The notes under the pieces: generated by a model
Told to the model about the DNA's origin: nothing
Database searches by the model: none
What the model saw: the letters and a program-made list of their open reading frames with translations, nothing else
Assembly: GCA_903837285.1 (NCBI GenBank)
Contig: CAILUD010000078.1
Location: 1 to 64,000, forward strand
DNA length: 64,000 nucleotides
From: an uncultured Bacteroidota bacterium
GTDB lineage: Bacteria > Bacteroidota > Bacteroidia > Bacteroidales > GWA2-32-17
Direction: 5' to 3'
In this document: one piece after another, positions 63,331-64,000 of the stretch
How the letters are laid out: each line of letters begins with the position of its first letter
Position numbering within the stretch: position 1 is the first letter of the stretch
Made by a program: the position numbers and the translations under genes

Positions 63331-64000
63331 CTATATAAGTCCTATTTCCTTTGCAATTTTAGAACTACACAACAAATAATTAAAATAATCGCTTTTTGTA
63401 ATTTTTTTTACTTGGCTAATAGTTCCTTTTTCGTCAATATTAAAAAACAAATAACCAAGCCCCTCAATAATTTTATTTACCTTACTTCCAATTTCATCTG
63501 TTAATATTTCAATCCATAAAGATGGTTGAAATTGCCCTAAATAATCTGAAAAACCCTCCAATACTTCTGGTTCGTGAGTTTCTACATCTATTTTTATTAA
63601 GTCGATTTTTTTTATATTATTTTGACGAATAAAAGAATTTAAAGTTATAATATTAATTTTTGTTTCAATAACTTTAATTCCAGGTGAAAGCATGTTTTTA
63701 TTAACTGTAACAGAATAAGTATGTTCTGAAAGCGTATCGTAAATAGTAGCTAATCCATCAGAATTGGAAACTGCCTTTTCGATAAGAACAATATCAAATT
63801 TATTTAATAAAATATTTTCCTCTAATTTGTTAAACACTCTTTTTACAGGCTCAAAAGCATATACTTTAGTATTTGGATTTGTTGCTTTGGCAATTAGTGA
63901 GTAGATACCAGTATTAGCTCCAATGTCAAGAACGACTTCCGATTTTTCACATAACTTTATCCAAAGTTTAATAGATTCTTTTTCCCATCCGTTTAATAAC
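63331..64000 (-). CDS. FkbM-family SAM-dependent methyltransferase (3 of 3), 5' end beyond window
   Basis: This frame stays open to the last base, so the gene is truncated by the window. In-frame codons at 63838-64000 encode LLNGWEKESIKLW, the SAM motif VVLDIGANTGIYSLIAK and VYAFEPVKRVFNKLEEN. Downstream come IKKIDLIKIDVETHEPEVLEGF, the FkbM-specific motif, and FQPSLWIEIL. It is 90 bases upstream of the ABC ATPase on the same strand and probably starts the visible part of the cluster. Role as for the other FkbM copies: O-methylation of a surface sugar. Confidence 0.9.
   Translation of the reverse strand, partial: LLNGWEKESIKLWIKLCEKSEVVLDIGANTGIYSLIAKATNPNTKVYAFEPVKRVFNKLEENILLNKFDIVLIEKAVSNSDGLATIYDTLSEHTYSVTVNKNMLSPGIKVIETKINIITLNSFIRQNNIKKIDLIKIDVETHEPEVLEGFSDYLGQFQPSLWIEILTDEIGSKVNKIIEGLGYLFFNIDEKGTISQVKKITKSDYFNYLLCSSKIAKEIGLI

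Noticed and set aside
1-64000. CRISPR arrays, tRNA/rRNA genes, prophage or transposase genes
   Set aside because: No regularly spaced direct repeats, no cloverleaf or rRNA-like stretches, and no integrase, transposase or phage structural motifs were found when reading both strands.

Overview
The window is a contiguous piece of an AT-rich chromosome from a Bacteroidota (Bacteroidetes) bacterium. Several independent signs agree. Five secreted proteins end in a type IX secretion (T9SS) C-terminal sorting domain. There is a PorV/PorQ-family outer-membrane protein and a SusC-like TonB-dependent receptor with an N-terminal carboxypeptidase-regulatory domain. The succinate dehydrogenase has the three-subunit Bacteroidota layout. 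Many genes are preceded by the Bacteroidota -7 promoter box TAnnTTTG instead of a Shine-Dalgarno site. The genus cannot be fixed from this window. No rRNA, tRNA, CRISPR array, prophage or transposase gene was seen.

Layout. 0.2-4.5 kb: housekeeping genes (TPR protein, DMT permease, ruvC, HIT protein, greA). 4.6-13.6 kb: a three-gene minus-strand operon of TonB-dependent receptor, a 1386-residue CTD-bearing surface protein and a PorV-like barrel. 14.0-16.2 kb: a Lys/Arg-rich exported protein, a lipoprotein with a Rieske-like fold that has lost both histidine ligands, and a small T9SS cargo. 16.3-20.1 kb: sufT-sufE-sufS, divergent from nadB. 20.2-24.4 kb: two secreted proteases (C10 cysteine protease with two CUB-like domains, and an M43 metalloprotease). 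24.7-25.7 kb: thiL. 25.9-32.9 kb: a tight five-gene lipid-type operon (glycosyltransferase, a membrane/PlsC/methyltransferase fusion, two phytoene-desaturase-like flavoproteins, an acyltransferase). 33-38.6 kb: DUF2461 protein, aminopeptidase P, sdhCAB. 38.8-40.9 kb: VIT-domain T9SS protein. 41.3-47 kb: two membrane SpoIIE-type phosphatases with different sensors. 47.1-47.7 kb: a secreted DUF4468-like protein. 47.7-64 kb: a surface-polysaccharide locus with a Wzt-type ABC ATPase, at least seven glycosyltransferases, two sugar epimerase/dehydratases, three FkbM methyltransferases, a C-methyltransferase and a polymerase-like membrane protein. It runs off the right edge.

How the parts fit. Much of the window builds or decorates the cell surface: T9SS cargo and a PorV-like protein, an exported polysaccharide, and an unidentified acylated or polyene-like lipid. 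The two SpoIIE phosphatases could feed an envelope or sugar signal into a partner-switching pathway that is not visible here.

Most notable unexplained structure: three copies of a non-coding element of about 180-229 bp with terminal inverted repeats, beginning TAACGTGAGTTCGAA. All lie at gene 3' ends. Two of them supply the stop codon of the neighbouring gene, and one internal segment is inverted between copies. Other leads are a frameshift at an 11-nt homopolymer in the polymerase-like gene, interlocking divergent promoters at 14.45 kb, a terminator-like hairpin at the start of the probable greA transcript, and an inverted pair of REP-like palindromes after ruvC. All functional calls come from reading the sequence; no database search was run.
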